Assembly: GCF_001942305.1 (NCBI RefSeq)
Contig: NZ_MKKE01000012.1
Location: 28,909 to 92,908 of the forward strand
Source: Saccharomonospora sp. CUA-673
Lineage (GTDB): Bacteria; Actinomycetota; Actinomycetes; Mycobacteriales; Pseudonocardiaceae
DNA length: 64,000 nucleotides
Reading direction: 5' to 3'
The notes under the pieces are model-generated. The model was not told the origin of the DNA and did not search any database. It saw only the letters and a list, made by a program, of their open reading frames with translations. The position numbers and the translations under genes were made by a program. This document shows positions 1 through 8,356 of the stretch, in pieces; positions within the stretch are counted from its first letter, which is position 1; every line of letters begins with the position of its first letter.

Positions 1-774
1 CAGGACGCGATGATCGACTACCTCAAGCGCACGCCCGGGGTGCGGGACGTGGTCGTCTCCGGCGGCGACGTCGCCAACGTCCCGTGGCACCAGCTCGAGG
101 CATTCCTGATGCGTCTGCTGGACATCGAGACCGTCCGCGACATCCGGCTCGCCACCAAGGCACTGGCCGGGCTGCCGCAACACTGGCTGCAGCCCCAGGT
201 CGTCGAGGGTCTCGAGCGCGTCGCCGGCACCGCCCGCAGGCGCGGCGTGAACCTGGCCATCCACACGCACGTCAACCACGTGCAGTCGGTGACCCCGCTG
301 GTCGCCGAGGCCGCGCGGACGGCCTTCGAGGTCGGCGTGCGCGACGTGCGCAACCAGGGCGTGCTCATGCGCGGCGTCAACAGCACCCCGGCCGACCTGC
401 TCGACCTGTGCTTCGCGCTGCAGGGCGAGGCGAACATCCTGCCGTACTACTTCTACATGTGCGACATGATCCCCAACGCCGAACACTGGCGACTGTCGGT
501 GCACGAGGCCCAGGAACTGCAGCACGCGATCATGGGCTACCTGCCCGGCTACGCCACCCCGCGGATCGTCTGCGACGTGCCGTACGTCGGCAAACGCTGG
601 GTCCACCAGCTCGCCGAGTACGACCGGGAACGCGGCATCTCCTACTGGACGAAGAACTACCGCACCGGGATCGAACACGACGACCCCGAGGCGTTGGAAC
701 GCCGCTACCCGTACTACGACCCCATCTCGACGCTGCCCGAGACCGGCAAGGCCTGGTGGCGCGAGGACGGGTAG
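1..774 (+). CDS. KamA-type radical-SAM aminomutase, 3' part
   Basis: This is the C-terminal part of a lysine 2,3-aminomutase family protein; the reading frame enters from upstream of the window, so the radical-SAM CxxxC motif is not visible. What is seen is the last third of the TIM-barrel core (VVVSGGDVA near the start; IHTHVNH; VRNQGVLMRGVN) and the C-terminal PLP region with PYYFYMCDM and CDVPYVGK. In classical KamA the PLP lysine sits in a glycine-rich DAPGGGGK motif. Here the glycines are replaced by PYV and the lysine is kept, as in divergent actinobacterial members, so the substrate may not be lysine. It ends 120 bp before the FtsX gene. Family assignment is firm; the exact reaction is unknown. 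Confidence 0.85.
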   Translation, partial: QDAMIDYLKRTPGVRDVVVSGGDVANVPWHQLEAFLMRLLDIETVRDIRLATKALAGLPQHWLQPQVVEGLERVAGTARRRGVNLAIHTHVNHVQSVTPLVAEAARTAFEVGVRDVRNQGVLMRGVNSTPADLLDLCFALQGEANILPYYFYMCDMIPNAEHWRLSVHEAQELQHAIMGYLPGYATPRIVCDVPYVGKRWVHQLAEYDRERGISYWTKNYRTGIEHDDPEALERRYPYYDPISTLPETGKAWWREDG

Positions 775-879
775 ACGACCGCACCCACGGGGCGTAGCGG
801 CCTCGGCACGCACGGAAGCTCGACCGAACGGACCAGCGCCGATTTCGTCGAGTTCGCCCGGTTCCCGAGGGCCGAGACG

Positions 880-885
880 TAGGGT
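880..885 (+). promoter_or_regulatory. Predicted leaderless -10 box (TAGGGT)
   Basis: TAGGGT lies 8 nt before the ATG of the FtsX gene at 894, with no purine-rich ribosome-binding site in the gap. This spacing places transcription start at or next to the start codon, as in actinobacterial leaderless mRNAs. It also supports 894 as the true start. Confidence 0.5.
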
Positions 886-893
886 TCCGGTGC

Positions 894-3482
894 ATGGACG
901 ACGGACCGCGGCGGCGTCGGCTGCGCATCCCCGCAGCGTGGCGGTCGGCCCCGCGCGCCGCGTTGTCGCATCCGCTCGTGGCGATCGTCGCCGGCGTCAC
1001 GGCACTGTTGACGTGCTTCCTGGCAGCGGCCACGTCGCTGCACTCGTCCGCAGCGGCGGGCGCCGCGATCGAGGACCGTCTCGACAGTGTCTGCCAGGAC
1101 CAGTACGGCCCGGTGTTCACCTCGCCGTGGATCGAACCCGACCACGCGCAGACGGTGATCGACACGGTGCGCGAGCACGCGCCCCGGCACGGGTTCGATG
1201 CGCCGATCGTCAGCATGTTCACACCGGAGGGCCAGGCGGAGTTCGCGGGCGGGGAGTACAGCTACCGCATCGGCTACCGCACCGACGGCATCGAGAACCT
1301 CGAGCTGCTCCGCGGCGACGCCTCACCGGGACTGTGGATGGGCACCGAACTCGCCGATGACCGGAACATCCCGCTGGGGACCCGCGGCGGGGGCGGCGAG
1401 CTTCCGGCCACCACGGGCATCTACCGCGATCTGTACCTGCCGGCACCGGATCCGTGGTGCTCGGTGCAGGACCTGTCGATGCCCAACCGGCTCATCAACA
1501 TCCCCACCGGACCGGTCCTGTTCGCGACCGACCGCGCCTCGTTCGACGCCGCGCACGACGTCGACGAGCTCGAACGGCTCACCATCACGTTCCGCGAGGA
1601 CCCACCGGAGACCCTCCCCGAGGCGGAGGACCGGCTCGACCGGGCCGACGCGCTCATCGCCGCCGTCGACGACACGCTCCGCCGCGGCGGGGGCGGCGAG
1701 ATCACCCACGGCTCGACGCCCTTCGCGCGGTCGGCCGATCTCGCCGACCAGGCGCAAGGCAACGTCGGCCTGTCGATCCTCCCGCTGGCCGCGCTGGCCG
1801 TCGCGATCGGCTGCGCCGGGCTGGGCGTGCTCGGCGTGCAGTGGTATCAGCGGCGCTACGCGCAGGTGCGGTTGCACTTCTCGCGCGGCTACCGGCCGTC
1901 GGCACTGGGCGGTCTGGCACTGGCCGAGCTGGGCTTGCCGATCGTCCTGGGAGGATTGCTGGGCATCGTCGCCGCCCGGATCCTCCTGCCCGTGTACGGA
2001 CCGCCGGGGACCGTCGACAGCGGTGAACTCGGCACCGCGACAGCCGCAGGCGCGGGCGCACTGGTGACGTCCGCGGCGTTGGTGTTCGCCGTCGTCACCA
2101 TCCGAACCCATCGTGAGTTCCAGCTCCGCCGCCTACCCGGGCGCGCGGACAGGCGGCGGTTTCTCGCGTACGTGCCGTGGGAGCTCGGCACCGCCGCGTT
2201 CGCGTTCGCGGGCTGGCTCCGCCTGGCCGAGTACGGCGGCGCCTCCCGGTCGGGAGATCCACTGCCCCAGGTCGACCCACTGGCGTTGACGTACCCGGTC
2301 GCCGTCGTGCTGACCGTCGGGATCGTCACGGCGCGGCTCGCGTTCCTGGCGCTCCGGTGGTCGCACCGGGCACGGTTCTGGACCCGGCCGTCGCTGCAGC
2401 TGGCGATCCGGCGGCTCGCGGCCTCCCGCGGCCCCGTGGTCGGCGTGCTCGTCGTGACCGTGCTCGCCGTCGGAACCCTGGCCGTGGGCAGCCAGGTGTC
2501 GTCGAGCCAGCGGGCGGCGCTCGTGGACAAGACCGGCATGTACGTGGGCGCCGAATCCGCCGTGGACGTCGAGCAGGCGATCGGCCTCGGCGACGAGCCG
2601 GTCCCGGAAGGTGCCCGGGACGGCACGTCCCTGGTCGGGCGGATGAACTCCACGGGCACCGATCCGAAGGTCGCCGTCGTCGATCCCGACACGTTCGTCG
2701 ACGTCGCCTGGACCAGCAGGCTCGAGGAGGACGAACTCCGCGCCCTCCTCGACCGGATGGCCGCGCCCGCCGGCGGCACGCTGCCCGCGATCAGGGTCGG
2801 TGCCCCGGGACCGGTTCCGGAGATCTCCGACGCACCCCCGTTGACCCCGATCGCCCACCTCGACGCGTTCCCGCTGCTCGCCGACGATGCCGGCTACGTC
2901 GTGTCGCGGGATGCCCTGACCGACGAACAACTCGGCGCCATGACGCGGTGGACCCTGCTGTCGACCGGATCGCTCGAGGCGCTCACCGCACCGTTCCGGG
3001 AGGCCGGGCTGGCCCATCCCAACGCCGAGACCCGAAGTGAGGTTCTCGACGCATTGCCGTTCCACGTCGTCGAGTGGACGTTCTCCTTCATCACACTGCT
3101 CGGGCTCGTGCTGGCGGCCGTCACAGTCCTGGCGTTGGTCGTCGCCGTCGAAACCCGCCGGCGGCAGAACGCCCTCGCGGCGACCCTGTCGACGCGGATG
3201 GGGATGCGGCGCCGACAGCTGTTGGGGAGCTACCTCGCCGAGCTCGGCGCCGTCGGCGGCATCGCATCGATCGTGGGCACCGTGTGCGGGGTGATCGTCG
3301 CCGCGATCGCGGTGGCCCGGTTCGACCCCGTGCGCTGGCTCGCGCCCGTGGCGGATCTGCCGAACCCGGCCCCCTTCGTCGTCGCCGTCGTGGGTGCGTG
3401 CGCATTCGTCGTGGCGGCCACGGCGTGGTTCGCGGTGCGCGCGACGCGTACCGCCGTCCCTGCGGAGCTGCTCCGTGTCTGA
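894..3482 (+). CDS. FtsX-like ABC transporter permease
   Basis: An 862-residue membrane protein with an N-terminal transmembrane helix (about residues 24-50), a large extracytoplasmic region, a central cluster of helices (about 290-430 and 460-550), a second extracytoplasmic region, and a C-terminal helix bundle with the FtsX/MacB permease pattern. The two-half layout is that of long FtsX permeases. These usually move lipids or peptides out of the membrane, or transmit ATP-driven force to surface enzymes, rather than import solutes. Two ATPase genes follow with overlapping start/stop codons (3475 and 4238), so the three form one operon. No MacA-like adaptor is present, as is normal for Gram-positive systems. 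The substrate is unknown. Confidence 0.85.
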   Translation: MDDGPRRRRLRIPAAWRSAPRAALSHPLVAIVAGVTALLTCFLAAATSLHSSAAAGAAIEDRLDSVCQDQYGPVFTSPWIEPDHAQTVIDTVREHAPRHGFDAPIVSMFTPEGQAEFAGGEYSYRIGYRTDGIENLELLRGDASPGLWMGTELADDRNIPLGTRGGGGELPATTGIYRDLYLPAPDPWCSVQDLSMPNRLINIPTGPVLFATDRASFDAAHDVDELERLTITFREDPPETLPEAEDRLDRADALIAAVDDTLRRGGGGEITHGSTPFARSADLADQAQGNVGLSILPLAALAVAIGCAGLGVLGVQWYQRRYAQVRLHFSRGYRPSALGGLALAELGLPIVLGGLLGIVAARILLPVYGPPGTVDSGELGTATAAGAGALVTSAALVFAVVTIRTHREFQLRRLPGRADRRRFLAYVPWELGTAAFAFAGWLRLAEYGGASRSGDPLPQVDPLALTYPVAVVLTVGIVTARLAFLALRWSHRARFWTRPSLQLAIRRLAASRGPVVGVLVVTVLAVGTLAVGSQVSSSQRAALVDKTGMYVGAESAVDVEQAIGLGDEPVPEGARDGTSLVGRMNSTGTDPKVAVVDPDTFVDVAWTSRLEEDELRALLDRMAAPAGGTLPAIRVGAPGPVPEISDAPPLTPIAHLDAFPLLADDAGYVVSRDALTDEQLGAMTRWTLLSTGSLEALTAPFREAGLAHPNAETRSEVLDALPFHVVEWTFSFITLLGLVLAAVTVLALVVAVETRRRQNALAATLSTRMGMRRRQLLGSYLAELGAVGGIASIVGTVCGVIVAAIAVARFDPVRWLAPVADLPNPAPFVVAVVGACAFVVAATAWFAVRATRTAVPAELLRV

Positions 3483-4245
3483 AGCCAACGCCTCGGAAGC
3501 CCCGGTGTTCGGAACCACCGTGTCTGCATCGGCCGGGTCCGACTCCACTGTCGGCGGTCCCGTGTTCCGGCTGCGTTCGGTGGGCGTCGAGTACGTCACG
3601 CCGGCGGGCCCGGTGTCCGGGCTCCGCGACGTCGCCCTGGACGTCGCCCGCACCGGCGTGACCGTGCTGGCCGGTCCGTCCGGGTCCGGCAAGTCCACGT
3701 TGTTGCGGCTGCTCGGCCTGGTCGAACGGCCCACGACGGGCACCGTGGCCTTCGACGGCACGGACGTCGCGTCGTTGAGTCACCAGCGGCGCCGCGAACT
3801 CCGTCGCCGGCGCCTCAGCCTGGTCTTCCAGAATCCGCTCGACAACCTGCTTCCCGCGCTCTCGGTGGGCGAGAACCTGCACGCGGCAGCCGAGTCGTCG
3901 GACCGGGACTGCGTGCCGGAGGAGATCCTGGCCGACCTCGGTCTCGACGGAACGGCCGCGTGGCGGATCGGGGCACTGTCCGGCGGGCAACAGCAGCGGC
4001 TCGCGTTCGGCTGTGTGCTGGCCCGGGGCACGGACGTCGTGCTGTCGGACGAACCGACGTCCCAGCTCGACTCCGCCTCGGCCGATCTGGTGCTGGACAC
4101 CCTGCGGCGGCTCGCGGGCCGCGGGTTGACGGTGGTCGTGACGTCGCACGACCCGGAGCTGATCGCCCTCGGCACGCACGTGGTGCGGCTGCGCGACGGC
4201 GCGGTGGACGACGGGCCGGTGGATGGAGGTGGGCCCGATGCCTGA
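3475..4245 (+). CDS. ABC transporter ATP-binding protein (FtsX partner 1)
   Basis: Cytoplasmic ATPase of the LolD/MacB type: Walker A GPSGSGKST, signature LSGGQQQR, Walker B VVLSDEPTSQLD and the H-loop TSHD are all present. The start is taken as GTG 3475, which overlaps the permease stop and has CGGAG 7 nt upstream; a longer reading from 3394 would run inside the permease gene. The first 35 residues are a low-complexity Ser/Ala-rich extension before the nucleotide-binding domain. Together with the next gene it probably gives the permease a heterodimeric motor, because both ATPases keep all catalytic motifs. Confidence 0.87.
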   Translation: MSEANASEAPVFGTTVSASAGSDSTVGGPVFRLRSVGVEYVTPAGPVSGLRDVALDVARTGVTVLAGPSGSGKSTLLRLLGLVERPTTGTVAFDGTDVASLSHQRRRELRRRRLSLVFQNPLDNLLPALSVGENLHAAAESSDRDCVPEEILADLGLDGTAAWRIGALSGGQQQRLAFGCVLARGTDVVLSDEPTSQLDSASADLVLDTLRRLAGRGLTVVVTSHDPELIALGTHVVRLRDGAVDDGPVDGGGPDA

Positions 4246-4918
4246 CGTCGACGTCGTGGCCGCGCCGCCGGTGGCGTTGCGCGCGAGCGGTCTGCGCAGG
4301 ACGTTTCCCCATCCCGGCGGCGACGTCGAAGTGCTGCGTGGGCTCGAGCTCACGGTCGAACCCGGGGAACTCGTCACCGTCGCCGGCCGCTCCGGGGCCG
4401 GTAAGAGTGCGTTGCTGGCACTGCTGTGCGGCTTCGACACACCCGACGCCGGGGCCGTCCACGTCGGCGACGTGAGAGTCACCGCCGAACTGCCGTGGCA
4501 CACCTGTGCGTTGTTGCCCCAGGCGTTCGGCCTGGCGCACGAACTCACCGCAGCGGAGAACGTGGCGCTGCCGCTGCTGTTGACCGGGGCCACCGTCGGA
4601 GCGGCGATGGACGCGGCAGGGGCGCTGCTCGACCGGCTCCGTCTTGCGTCCCTGACCGACCGATACCCCGGGGAACTGTCGTCGGGCCAGCAACAGCGGG
4701 TCGCACTGGCCAGGGCGCTCGCACCCCGCCCGGCCGTGTTGATCGCCGACGAGCCCACCGCCCACCTCGACGCCGGGACGACACCCGTCGTGCTGGAGAC
4801 GCTGCGCCGGCATGCCGATTCCGGTGCCGCCGTACTGGTCGCCAGTCACGACGAGGCCGTACACGACGTCGCCAACCGCCGCCTCGACCTCGCCGACGGG
4901 ACCCTCGCCGGCACGTGA
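4238..4918 (+). CDS. ABC transporter ATP-binding protein (FtsX partner 2)
   Basis: A second complete ATPase with Walker A GRSGAGKSA, signature LSSGQQQR, Walker B VLIADEPTAHLD and H-loop ASHD. GGAGGT at 4225-4230 is well placed for ATG 4238, so this start is preferred over ATG 4223, which would place the ribosome site inside the gene. It overlaps the previous gene by 8 nt. The Walker A ends GKSA rather than GKST or GKSS, a small departure that may slow ATP turnover. The gene ends at the first 21-bp repeat array, with no ordinary terminator hairpin. Confidence 0.86.
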   Translation: MPDVDVVAAPPVALRASGLRRTFPHPGGDVEVLRGLELTVEPGELVTVAGRSGAGKSALLALLCGFDTPDAGAVHVGDVRVTAELPWHTCALLPQAFGLAHELTAAENVALPLLLTGATVGAAMDAAGALLDRLRLASLTDRYPGELSSGQQQRVALARALAPRPAVLIADEPTAHLDAGTTPVVLETLRRHADSGAAVLVASHDEAVHDVANRRLDLADGTLAGT

Positions 4919-4924
4919 CCCGAC

Positions 4925-5080
4925 CGTCGCCGTGTCAGCACCCCACGTCGCCGTGTTGGCACGCCACGTCGCCGTGTCAGCACGCCACGTCGCCGTGTCA
5001 GCACGCCACGTCGCCGTGTCAGCAATCTGCGTCGTCGTGTCAGCATTCTGCGACGCCGTGTTGGCAATCCGCGTCAGCTG
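4925..5080 (+). repeat. 21-bp tandem repeat array 1 (about 7 copies)
   Basis: Units start at 4925, 4946, 4967, 4988, 5009, 5030 and 5051, with a decayed eighth at 5072. The conserved 16 bases read CGTCGCCGTGTCAGCA (variant GTGTTGGCA) and are followed by 5 variable bases. CACG and CGTG within the units can form short stems around a TCGC loop. The array fills the gap between two convergent genes, the ATPase ending at 4918 and the TetR gene ending at 5081. Because 21 is a multiple of 3 and no stop occurs, it yields apparent open frames in several phases that should not be annotated as proteins. Related arrays lie at 60291-60353 and 63707-63832 in the same orientation. Confidence 0.9.
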
Positions 5081-5656
5081 CTACCCGGGGCCGGCGGAGA
5101 GGCCGTCCATCAGCAGGTCCAGCAGCCGGTCGATCTGCGGACGTTGATCGGGTCGCTGGCACGCGAGCAGCACCCCGGCCATCTGCGCGACCACGTCCTC
5201 GGCGGGTACGTCGTCGCGCAGGCCGCCGCTGTCGGCTCCGGCGGCGAGCATCCCCCGGACCGCCTCGCTCAGACGCGTGCGCGTCTCGTCCGACGTGATG
5301 GCCCCGGAGGCGATCACGTCCCGTAGCGCCTCGGCCATACCGTGCTTGGTGGCGACGAAATCGGCGTAGCGCCCCATCCACGTGCGCAGAGCCTTCTCCG
5401 GAGGCAGCGTCGCGCGCAGCTCGTCCGCGGCGTCGCACAGCTGTCCCAGTTCGTCGCGGTACACCGCCTCGATCAACGCCTCCCGCGACGGGAAGTGCCG
5501 ATACAGGGTCCCGATGCCCACCCCTGCGCGGCGTGCGATCGACTCCAGCGACGCCGTGCCGTTCGAATCGCCGAACGCGGCGAGCGCCGCGTCGATGATC
5601 CGCCTGCGGTTCCGGCGCGCGTCCGCCCGCTCGCATCCCTGAACGCCGTCCGACAT
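5081..5656 (-). CDS. TetR-family transcriptional regulator
   Basis: A 191-residue regulator with an N-terminal TetR helix-turn-helix (RRIIDAALAAFG, then GVGIGTLYRHFPSREAL, about residues 17-60) and an all-helical ligand-binding domain of the type found in many actinobacterial TetR repressors. ATG 5656 is chosen because it sits just before the DNA-binding domain and leaves the dyad at 5661-5672 free as an upstream operator; a longer frame to 5770 would swallow both operators and the divergent promoter. It is transcribed divergently from the aldo-keto reductase gene, which it most likely represses together with itself. Confidence 0.88.
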   Translation of the reverse strand: MSDGVQGCERADARRNRRRIIDAALAAFGDSNGTASLESIARRAGVGIGTLYRHFPSREALIEAVYRDELGQLCDAADELRATLPPEKALRTWMGRYADFVATKHGMAEALRDVIASGAITSDETRTRLSEAVRGMLAAGADSGGLRDDVPAEDVVAQMAGVLLACQRPDQRPQIDRLLDLLMDGLSAGPG

Positions 5657-5660
5657 AGGT

Positions 5661-5711
5661 GGAGGACCCTCCGCTTTCGGTGGACCGTGACCCGTAGACG
5701 GAGGACCCTCC
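5661..5711. promoter_or_regulatory. Twin operator-like dyads between TetR and reductase genes
   Basis: The dyad GGAGGACCCTCC occurs twice, at 5661-5672 and 5700-5711, each followed by CGC and a short T run, spaced 39 bp apart. The first lies next to the TetR start codon and the second 33 bp before the reductase start. An identical near-palindrome in front of each divergent gene is the expected layout for TetR autoregulation plus target repression. Binding is inferred. Confidence 0.65.
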
Positions 5712-5744
5712 GCCTTTGTGCAACGGTACAGGGAGGCAACCACG

Positions 5745-6626
5745 ATGTCCGCCGACACTCCGCCCCGCACCGACGTCGACGCACGAGGACCACTCGGTGA
5801 CCGCCGGGTCCAGCGCGTCGGCTACGGCGCGATGCAACTGGAGCGCGCTGCACGCCACGAGGCGATCGATCTGCTCCGCCGCGCCCTCGAGCTCGGCGTC
5901 GACCACGTCGACACCGCACACTTCTACAAGGCCGGCCACGTCAACGAGGTGATCGGTGCGGCGCTCGCGCATTGCCGCGACGACGTGCTGATCGCGACCA
6001 AGGTCGGCGCCACGAACGACCCCGCCGGCGAGTACGGATTGAGCCCCGCCCAACGGCCGGAGCAACTGCGCGCCGAGGTCGAGGCGAATCTCCGCAGCCT
6101 GGGCGTGGACCGGATCGACCTGGTCAACCTGCGCCGACTCGACGGCAGCGGACCCGGCATCCGGGCGAGCGGCGAGCAGGTGGTCGACCTGGACGACCAA
6201 CTCGCCGCCCTCGCGGACCTGCGTCGTGCCGGCACGATCGGCCACATCGGACTGAGCAACGTGACCCGCGAGCAACTCCGCCGGGCACTGCCGGTCGGCA
6301 TCGCCTGCGTCCAGAACCACTACAACCTTCTCGATCGCGCCGCCGAGTCCGTCCTCGATGAATGCCGGGCCCACGACATCGCATGGGTGCCGTTCTTCCC
6401 ACTCGGCTCCGGCGTCACCACCCACCCGGTCGTCCGCGCCGCCGCCGAGCGCACCGGTGCGAGCCCGGCACAGGTGGGCCTCGCCTGGCTGCTCGGTCAC
6501 GCGCGGCAGACGTTGTTGATCCCCGGCACGACGAACGTGGCCCACCTCGAACAGAACCTGCGGGCCACCCACGTGCGCCTCGACGCCGACACCCGCGCCG
6601 ATCTCGACGGCCTCGGAAAGCGGTGA
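5745..6626 (+). CDS. Aldo/keto reductase
   Basis: A 293-residue NADPH-dependent oxidoreductase of the AKR superfamily. The catalytic Asp and Tyr are in DTAHFYK and the catalytic Lys in IATKVG; the usual fourth residue, His, is replaced (VNLRRLD), as in some YdbC-like members. The cofactor-binding end is the C-terminal PGTTNVAHLEQNL stretch. The start is ATG 5745 with GGGAGG about 8 nt upstream; GTG 5718 is an alternative that would overlap the downstream operator. Probably controlled by the divergent TetR gene. The substrate cannot be read from sequence. Confidence 0.85.
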   Translation: MSADTPPRTDVDARGPLGDRRVQRVGYGAMQLERAARHEAIDLLRRALELGVDHVDTAHFYKAGHVNEVIGAALAHCRDDVLIATKVGATNDPAGEYGLSPAQRPEQLRAEVEANLRSLGVDRIDLVNLRRLDGSGPGIRASGEQVVDLDDQLAALADLRRAGTIGHIGLSNVTREQLRRALPVGIACVQNHYNLLDRAAESVLDECRAHDIAWVPFFPLGSGVTTHPVVRAAAERTGASPAQVGLAWLLGHARQTLLIPGTTNVAHLEQNLRATHVRLDADTRADLDGLGKR

Positions 6627-6702
6627 CGCCCCGACCGAGCCGGGCCTGACCCGAAACCGGGATCCCCGCCACAGCCCCAAGATCCAGAACGTCCGAATCC
6701 AG

Positions 6703-6708
6703 TAGAAT
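6703..6708 (+). promoter_or_regulatory. Predicted leaderless -10 box (TAGAAT)
   Basis: TAGAAT is 8 nt before ATG 6717 and 5 nt before an in-frame GTG at 6714. No Shine-Dalgarno sequence fits in the gap, so transcription probably starts at the start codon. Confidence 0.5.
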
Positions 6709-6716
6709 CACCCGTG

Positions 6717-7796
6717 ATGGCCACATCCCGCTGGTTGCTCGGTGCGTTCGCGTTGGTCGGGGTTGCCCTGCTCGTCGCGGTGTTCGTCCTGATCTCCTCC
6801 GACCCGACCACCCCCGAACGACCGGGCCCGCCCGGCGACGGTCCGCTCACCGTCGTGTCCATGGGCGACAGCACCATCTCCGGCGAAGGGGCAGGCGACT
6901 ACAGCCCCGACACCGACGGCCAGGACGGCAACTGGTGCCACCGCTCCCCCAACGCGATGGTCAACCACATCGAACTGCGCGGCGCCACCGAACATGTCAA
7001 CCTGGCCTGCTCCGGCGCCGCCACCAAACACGTCATGCTCGGCGACGAGAAACAATGGACCGAGCCCTCCCAGGCCCAGCAACTGGCCGAACTCGTCGAG
7101 GACCACCGCGTCAGCGCGATCGTCGTCGGCATCGGCGCCAACGACGACCCCCAGTTCTCCCGGCTCATCTCCCAGTGCTTCACCGCATGGTTCTCCGACG
7201 AAGCCGCCCCATGCAACGAAGACATCCAAACCGACTGGGCCGAACGCGTCGAGGCCGTCGTACCCAAGGTGACGCAGGTGCTCACCGACATCCGCACCGT
7301 CCTCGAACGCGCCGGCTACGACGGGGACGACTACGACCTCGTCCTCCAGTCGTACGCCTCGCCCATCGGCCCGGATATTCCCGAGTCACTGCGCAATTTG
7401 GACGGATGCCCGTTCCGCAAGGCCGACCTCGAATGGGTCCGCGACACCGGAGCCCCCGACCTGTCCGAAGGACTCCACCGCGCAGCGTCCGAAGTGGACG
7501 CTCGGTTCCTCGACCTGTCCCGCGCCGCCATCGGCCACGAAGCCTGCACCGGCGGCGACGACCACGACCACGAGTGGTTCACGCGCTTCACCGTCCGCTG
7601 GGACGACCTCGAGGACGCCGACCGCGCCAGCCACGCCATCCAGGAGTCGTTCCACCCCAACGCCAACGGCCACGCGCAGTTCGCCCGCTGCATGAGCGAG
7701 TTCCTCGCCTCCGACGCCGATTCGGCCGCCTGCCTCAAGGGCGACGACGACAACCTCCACGCCGCCCCGGCCGTCGTCGCACAAGGCGAACGCTGA
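6717..7796 (+). CDS. Membrane-anchored SGNH/GDSL-family hydrolase
   Basis: A 359-residue protein with an uncleaved-looking N-terminal anchor (about residues 5-27) and an extracytoplasmic esterase/lipase-type domain. Block I is GDSTISGEG (nucleophile Ser), the oxyanion Gly is in the LACSGAAT region, block III is GIGAND with the oxyanion Asn, and block V SFHPNANGH carries the catalytic His preceded by the supporting Asp/Ser context. Several Cys residues (in NWCHR, LACSG, SQCF, PCN, GCPF, ACTGG, ARCM, AACL) suggest disulfides outside the cell. The stop codon is built into a perfect 28-bp palindrome. Substrate unknown: envelope esters or acetylated glycans are plausible. Confidence 0.8.
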   Translation: MATSRWLLGAFALVGVALLVAVFVLISSDPTTPERPGPPGDGPLTVVSMGDSTISGEGAGDYSPDTDGQDGNWCHRSPNAMVNHIELRGATEHVNLACSGAATKHVMLGDEKQWTEPSQAQQLAELVEDHRVSAIVVGIGANDDPQFSRLISQCFTAWFSDEAAPCNEDIQTDWAERVEAVVPKVTQVLTDIRTVLERAGYDGDDYDLVLQSYASPIGPDIPESLRNLDGCPFRKADLEWVRDTGAPDLSEGLHRAASEVDARFLDLSRAAIGHEACTGGDDHDHEWFTRFTVRWDDLEDADRASHAIQESFHPNANGHAQFARCMSEFLASDADSAACLKGDDDNLHAAPAVVAQGER

Positions 7797-7819
7797 GCCC
7801 ACCGGCCGGTGGGCTCAGC
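7792..7819. terminator. Perfect 28-bp palindrome between convergent genes
   Basis: The half-site GCTGAGCCCACCGG is followed immediately by its exact complement, giving a 14-bp stem without loop mismatches. It overlaps the stop codon of the SGNH hydrolase gene and ends 10 bp before the stop of the convergent Lrp gene. It has no long T run on either strand, so it would act as a GC-rich, T-less bidirectional terminator of the kind common in actinobacteria. Confidence 0.75.
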
Positions 7820-7828
7820 CGGCAGGGG

Positions 7829-8356
7829 TCACAACGTCGGGGACCGGCCCTCGAACGGCGTCGACAGCACCACGGTCGTGCGCGTCGACACCTTCGCCAC
7901 CTCTCGGATCCGCCGCAACAGATCCTCCAGGCCCAACGGAGACGGCACCCGCACCAACAGGATGTAGGACTCGTCGCCGGCCACCGAATAGCACGACTCG
8001 ATCTCCGGGATGTGCTCCAACCGCTGCGGATAGTCGTCCGGAGCGGCCGGATCGTTCGGCGTCAGCGAGATCAGCGCCGTCAGCGGCAACCCGATCTGCT
8101 CACCGTCCAGTTTGGCCGTGTACCCGCGGATCACACCGCGCTGCTCGAGCCGCCGCACCCGCTGATGCACCGCCGACACCGACAACCCGACCCGTTCGGC
8201 CAGATCCGTGAAACTGCGCCTGCCGTCCGCGGACAGCTCCTCCACGATCGCCTTGTCGAGCGGCTCCAAGCTCGCAGGCGGCGGTGTGCCACCACCCGAC
8301 GCGTCATGCGTCGAGCACGACGAGCTCGTGCGGGCGCGCGTTGACCGGCTCCGCAC
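7829..8356 (-). CDS. Lrp/AsnC-family transcriptional regulator
   Basis: N-terminal winged helix-turn-helix (LEPLDKAIVEEL...GLSVSAVHQRVRRLEQ) followed by the RAM/Lrp effector domain with its beta-alpha-beta-beta fold (GLPLTALISLTP...IESCYSVAGDESYILLVRV). Lrp regulators sense amino acids and control their metabolism. The start is uncertain: GTG 8356 overlaps the peptidase gene by 53 nt, while TTG 8269 begins exactly at the conserved domain; neither has a clear ribosome site. The gene lies downstream of the M24 peptidase gene and may be co-transcribed with it, which would fit a link to peptide or proline metabolism. Confidence 0.85.
   Translation of the reverse strand: MRSRSTRARTSSSCSTHDASGGGTPPPASLEPLDKAIVEELSADGRRSFTDLAERVGLSVSAVHQRVRRLEQRGVIRGYTAKLDGEQIGLPLTALISLTPNDPAAPDDYPQRLEHIPEIESCYSVAGDESYILLVRVPSPLGLEDLLRRIREVAKVSTRTTVVLSTPFEGRSPTL

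Noticed and set aside
4925..5080. 21-bp arrays as a CRISPR array
   Set aside because: The units are contiguous with only 5 variable bases, there are no 30-base spacers, and no cas genes are nearby; the Cas4-like nuclease at 46690 stands alone.
4812..5147. Open frames across the 21-bp array giving RHVAVSA-type repeat peptides
   Set aside because: A 21-bp repeat without stops is open in several frames on both strands. No ribosome site is present, and the reading frame is not conserved between arrays.
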